Shown: piece by piece, positions 60,965-64,000 of the stretch
Layout: every line of letters begins with the position of its first letter
How positions within the stretch are numbered: position 1 is the first letter of the stretch
Source of the DNA: Archangium violaceum
Lineage (GTDB): Bacteria; Myxococcota; Myxococcia; Myxococcales; Myxococcaceae
Length of the DNA stretch: 64,000 bases
Assembly (NCBI RefSeq): GCF_016887565.1
Contig: NZ_CP069396.1
Location: forward strand, 12,754,001-12,818,000
Direction of reading: 5' to 3'
Notes under the pieces: model-generated
Databases searched by the model: none
Told to the model about the DNA's origin: nothing
What the model saw: the letters and a program-made list of their open reading frames with translations, nothing else
Program-made: the position numbers and the translations under genes

Positions 60965-62868
60965 GCCCTGCTCTCCTCGCCCGCGATGGGCAGGTCGATG
61001 GTGAAGGTGGCGCCCTGGCCACGGCCTTCGCTCGTGCAGGAGAGGAACGCGTCCATCTCCGCCGCCGCCAGGGCGCTGATGTGAAGGCCGAACCCATGTC
61101 CGTCCTTCTTCGTGGTGAACCCTTGGGTGAACAGACGGGGCGCATCCTCCGGAGAGATGCCCACTCCATTATCCGCCACCGCGATACGCAAACGCTCGGC
61201 GACCATACGCTCCACCCGGATGACGAGGTGCTTGTCCGGCCGCCCGCTCTCCAGCAACGCGTGGCGCGCGTTGCTCAACAGGTTGAGCAGGATTTGGAGC
61301 AGCTTGTGCCGGTCCACCCGCACCAGCACACCCGGCGTGTACTCGCGCCGCACCTGGATGCCCAGCTGCTCGAGCGACTCGGCATGCAGGCGCAGCGCAT
61401 CGTCCAATAGCGCCGTCACCTCCAGCCGCTCCACCACCCCCGAGAAGCGGGCGTGCGCCTGCTGCATGCTCACCACGGACTTGATGTGCTCCACACTCGT
61501 CTGCAACGTCCGCACCTCCTCCAACAGCACCACCCGCTCCGCGTTGAGCTGCGCTCCCAGCACCCTCAGGTAGGCCGGCAGCTGCCTGCCCCGCCCATCC
61601 GCGGTGAGGAAGGCCCCCAGGTCCGCGCCATGCTCGGCCAGCAGCTCCGCCACCTTCCCCACCCCCTCCACCCGCGACTGACTCAGCCGCTCGAACAACA
61701 GGTTCACCGACACGTTCACGCTGTTGAGCGCGTTGCCCACGTTGTGCAGCACCCCGGTGGCCATCTCCGCCATGCCCGCCTGGCGGGACACGTCCAGCAG
61801 GCTGCGGTGCATCTCCCCCAGCCGCGCCTCGGCCTCCTTGCGATCCGTGATGTCCCGGCCGAAGACCGTCATCCCCACCACCTGACCCACTCCATCCAGC
61901 ACGGGGTTGACGGAGATGTCCAGCACCCGCGCCCGCTTCAGCCGCGAAGGCGACGCCTCGAAGCGCACCCGCTTGCCGGCGAGCACCTGCCGGGTGCACT
62001 CCTGCCAGCGCTGGCGCAGCGTCTCGGGCGCGTGCTCCGGGAAGAGCAGATCCCCGGGCATCGGCTCCTCGCCGATGAGCTCCTGATACATGTCCCGCAG
62101 CGCCAGGTTGGCCGCGATGAGCCGCCCGTGGGCATCCAGCGAGCAGACGACGTCCTCGGTGTTCTCCAGCAGGCTCGTCAGCTTGCCTTCGCTCTCGCGC
62201 AACGTGCGCAGCGCCCGCTCCAGCTCCGTGCTCATCTGGCCACGCGAGGCGAGCATCAACCAGCCCATCCCCCACGTGCCCACCATGAAGACGGCGGCGA
62301 ACAAGCACCGCATCCACTCCCCGCCCCGCGCCCCGTGCCACAGCGGCAGCAGCAGGCCCACGCCCAGGCTGGCCATCCCCACGAAAGGCAGGCTGTCCCA
62401 CGCCCCCAGCAGGTAGATGGCCAGCACGGGGATCAGCATGCACGCGGGGTGCAGGCCCACGCTGACATCCCTCGCGAAGAACCCGGAGGACACGATCGAC
62501 GCCGTCAGCAGGGAGCACAGCACCACCGCCGGCCCCCGCGAGGAGGTGCTCCGGCGCAACAGCCACAGCGAGCTCGAGAAACCCGCCAGGCACCCCACGC
62601 CGATGAGGCCGAACGCCCAGGGGGACACCGTCCAGGGCACGTAGAGCAGGAAGAGCAGATCCACCGCCAGCAGCAGCAGGCTGGCGCCCACCAGCATCCG
62701 GCAGCGCACGCGCTCCTCCGCGGAGGAACGGCGCAGCGGCTCGGAGAGGAACACGTCCAGCCAGCCCATCAGCCAGGCCACCCTCCGCGCGCGCACGCGC
62801 CTCCGCCTCGGTGGCTCCAACCCCCCGACGCCCTGCGCTCCCGCGACCTTGGTGGACAGACTCGGCAT
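60961..62868 (-). CDS. membrane PAS-domain histidine kinase
   Basis: 635 aa (602 if the ATG at 62769 is used, starting MGWLDVFLSEP). Five or six hydrophobic helices (about 60-210) are followed by a coil and a PAS domain (about 225-345: NTEDVVCSLDAHGRLIAANL, VGMTVFGRDITDRKEAEARL). The His box is ATGVLHNVGNALNSVNVSVN, the HNxxN variant common in myxobacteria. The ATPase has NLLSNARHALL, DNGVGISPED, GFTTKKDGHGFGLHIS. It is followed, with overlap, by the receiver-kinase at 59606. Confidence 0.88.
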   Translation of the reverse strand: MPSLSTKVAGAQGVGGLEPPRRRRVRARRVAWLMGWLDVFLSEPLRRSSAEERVRCRMLVGASLLLLAVDLLFLLYVPWTVSPWAFGLIGVGCLAGFSSSLWLLRRSTSSRGPAVVLCSLLTASIVSSGFFARDVSVGLHPACMLIPVLAIYLLGAWDSLPFVGMASLGVGLLLPLWHGARGGEWMRCLFAAVFMVGTWGMGWLMLASRGQMSTELERALRTLRESEGKLTSLLENTEDVVCSLDAHGRLIAANLALRDMYQELIGEEPMPGDLLFPEHAPETLRQRWQECTRQVLAGKRVRFEASPSRLKRARVLDISVNPVLDGVGQVVGMTVFGRDITDRKEAEARLGEMHRSLLDVSRQAGMAEMATGVLHNVGNALNSVNVSVNLLFERLSQSRVEGVGKVAELLAEHGADLGAFLTADGRGRQLPAYLRVLGAQLNAERVVLLEEVRTLQTSVEHIKSVVSMQQAHARFSGVVERLEVTALLDDALRLHAESLEQLGIQVRREYTPGVLVRVDRHKLLQILLNLLSNARHALLESGRPDKHLVIRVERMVAERLRIAVADNGVGISPEDAPRLFTQGFTTKKDGHGFGLHISALAAAEMDAFLSCTSEGRGQGATFTIDLPIAGEESRA

Positions 62869-63020
62869 TGAGATGAAGGGCGCTCGCCCCCCCTACCATC
62901 CGAGTATGCCTGAAACCCGGCGAGAGCCGCACAGCCCTCAAAACATCTTCAGCGGGGGTCCCCCCGCTCGCCGAGTCCCCGGGTCCCCATGTGGGTGGAC
63001 CTCACCCCACACACGGGAGA

Positions 63021-63042
63021 GCGGGAGGCCCCCTCCTCCCGC
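63021..63042. terminator. GCGGGAGG/CCTCCCGC hairpin downstream of the DUF2378 gene
   Basis: A perfect 8-bp stem with a six-base loop, 13 bases past the DUF2378 stop and ahead of the PAS kinase gene. No T tract, but the position suits a terminator separating the two minus-strand genes. Confidence 0.5.
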
Positions 63043-63054
63043 CCACTGCGTGAG

Positions 63055-63666
63055 TCACTCCTCCCACTCCACGTGAAAGCGGGCACCCCGGCCGTCCCGG
63101 GACAGCAACCGGGTGCGGATTTCACGCCCGCCCGCCAGGGTGAGGCAGGCCTCGAGCACCCCCTGGTAGTAGGAGGGCTGCTCCATCACCTCGTTGATCC
63201 ACACCTCGCAGGAGGTGGGGGACAGCTCGGTGAGGCGCGACTCCACGTAGTTGTCCGCGCTGCGCAGGGTGTTGTTGAGCCGCCGCAGCGAGCGCAGCGG
63301 CCCCAGGAGCCGGGACACGCCCACCATGGCCCGGCCCAGCACGGTGCGCATCATGCCGTCCACCACGTCCCGCCCCATCCGGCGCCAGGCCTCCTCGCGC
63401 GGCAGGAAGGGGTAGAGGTCGGCGACGGAAATCTCCAGCGCGCGCTTCCACGTCTCGTACGGGTAGGCGGGCGCCAGGGGTCGGGACAAGTCCAACCCCG
63501 CCTCTCGCAGCGACTGCCAGGCCAGCGCCGACAGGCGGTGGCGCAGCGAGATGCGGAAGAGCCCTTCGATCGTATGCTCGAACACCAACCGCCGCTGCTG
63601 CGCCGACGAACGCTCGGCCCCCAGCCCCCGGCTCTCCTCCAGGCCCTGCATGATCCACGCTCCCAT
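63055..63666 (-). CDS. DUF2378 (TIGR02265) family protein of Myxococcales
   Basis: 203 aa starting MGAWIMQGLEESRGL. RRLVFEHTIEGLFRISLRHR followed by AYPYETWKRALEISVADLYP and EAWRRMGRDVVDGMMRTVLG matches the DUF2378 pattern, a paralogous family largely confined to myxobacteria. The C-terminal half has an alpha/beta character (EVWINEVMEQPSYYQGVLEA). Its role is not established. The upstream DNA contains an AT-rich CTAATTTTTCGG suited to a promoter. Confidence 0.83.
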   Translation of the reverse strand: MGAWIMQGLEESRGLGAERSSAQQRRLVFEHTIEGLFRISLRHRLSALAWQSLREAGLDLSRPLAPAYPYETWKRALEISVADLYPFLPREEAWRRMGRDVVDGMMRTVLGRAMVGVSRLLGPLRSLRRLNNTLRSADNYVESRLTELSPTSCEVWINEVMEQPSYYQGVLEACLTLAGGREIRTRLLSRDGRGARFHVEWEE

Positions 63667-63815
63667 GACAGTCACACCGAAAAATTAGGAACGTGCTCCC
63701 TGGACCCCCAGTCCCGGGGCGATCAGCCGGGCAATGCGGTGATGGATGGTGAACGCTCCGCGGCCGCCACCGGGAAGCGGGCTGTTCAGTGGCGGACGCG
63801 GCCCTGCCCCGCCGG

Positions 63816-64000
63816 TCAGAGGTGGGCGTCGATGGGCATCGAGGCCCTGGAGGTGGGGCGGTGTGTCTTGACGTCCTCGTGGTAGGCGCGGCCCTCCACG
63901 AAGGCGGCGATCCGCGTCCACAGCGCCTCGAAGGCGAGCGCGTCGAAGCCCGAGGACGAGTTGAGCAGGTCGTACCGCTTGAGGGAGCCGCGGGAGTCCT
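63816..64000 (-). CDS. C-terminus of an unknown protein, cut by the right edge
   Basis: A minus-strand frame enters from the right edge and stops at 63816. The visible end reads RGSLKRYDLLNSSSGFDALA, then FEALWTRIAAFVEGRAYHED and a short tail ending PIDAHL. High-GC third positions support coding. No family recognised from 60 residues. Confidence 0.45.
   Translation of the reverse strand, partial: DSRGSLKRYDLLNSSSGFDALAFEALWTRIAAFVEGRAYHEDVKTHRPTSRASMPIDAHL

Overview
The DNA is very GC-rich, with GC at most third codon positions, so nearly every gene has long antisense shadow frames. The gene content points to a myxobacterium of the Myxococcus/Archangium/Cystobacter/Stigmatella group. Evidence: an Mx162-type retron, a DUF2378 protein, a stray tail of the kind seen on myxobacterial Ser/Thr kinases, many membrane histidine kinases, lipoproteins, and secreted Cys-rich proteins. 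No rRNA, tRNA, CRISPR array, prophage or complete insertion sequence was seen.

Layout. 1-9.6 kb: an XRE regulator, a small conserved protein, an alpha/beta hydrolase, a secreted isoamylase-type lipoprotein, a DUF4032 kinase-like protein, an SDR reductase, an orphan DNA-methyltransferase-like protein, and an overlapping pair of an HLD/epoxide-hydrolase-like enzyme with a DehI-family haloacid dehalogenase. 10.3-14.6 kb: a tightly coupled cassette of DyP-type peroxidase, degenerate receiver, small protein, membrane histidine kinase and isoprenoid-synthase-like protein. 14.6-25.3 kb: mixed housekeeping, stress and envelope genes (esterase, Gfo/Idh/MocA oxidoreductase, Cys-rich secreted proteins, Hsp20, flavin amine oxidase, thioredoxin-like ferredoxin, Rpn-type and Uma2-type nucleases).

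25.5-43.4 kb is the defence and toxin core. It holds a 907-aa HEAT/ARM protein, a 2155-aa WD40+HEAT protein, a winged-helix/SWIM zinc-finger protein, and a retron msr-msd RNA followed by its reverse transcriptase. These parts match what I recall of type XIII retrons (RT + ARM + WH-SWIM). The module is interrupted twice by apparent toxin/immunity pairs: a lipoprotein with a nuclease-like tail plus partner at 28.2-30.2 kb on the other strand, and a LysM/SH3 nuclease toxin plus pentapeptide protein at 38.7-41.3 kb.

43.4-48.4 kb: small genes, an M16_C-like fragment, and a minus-strand operon of exported caspase-like protease, ECF sigma factor, DUF4384/anti-sigma-like membrane protein and exported TPR protein. 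48.5-56.9 kb: a co-directional cluster of cytochrome P450, TetR regulator, a very large soluble-adenylyl-cyclase-like protein, an MpaB/DUF2236 oxygenase and a seven-helix protein closely resembling fungal Pyr4-type meroterpenoid cyclases. The P450 and MpaB promoters share an almost identical 16-bp palindrome fitting the CRP consensus, and the P450 promoter also carries a separate double dyad suited to TetR. 56.9-64 kb: a PhoD-like phosphatase, a GNAT acetyltransferase, two overlapping histidine kinases, a DUF2378 protein, and a gene running off the right edge.

The strongest candidates for new biology are the expanded, toxin-interrupted retron locus and the cyclase/P450/MpaB/Pyr4-like cluster with shared CRP-like operators.
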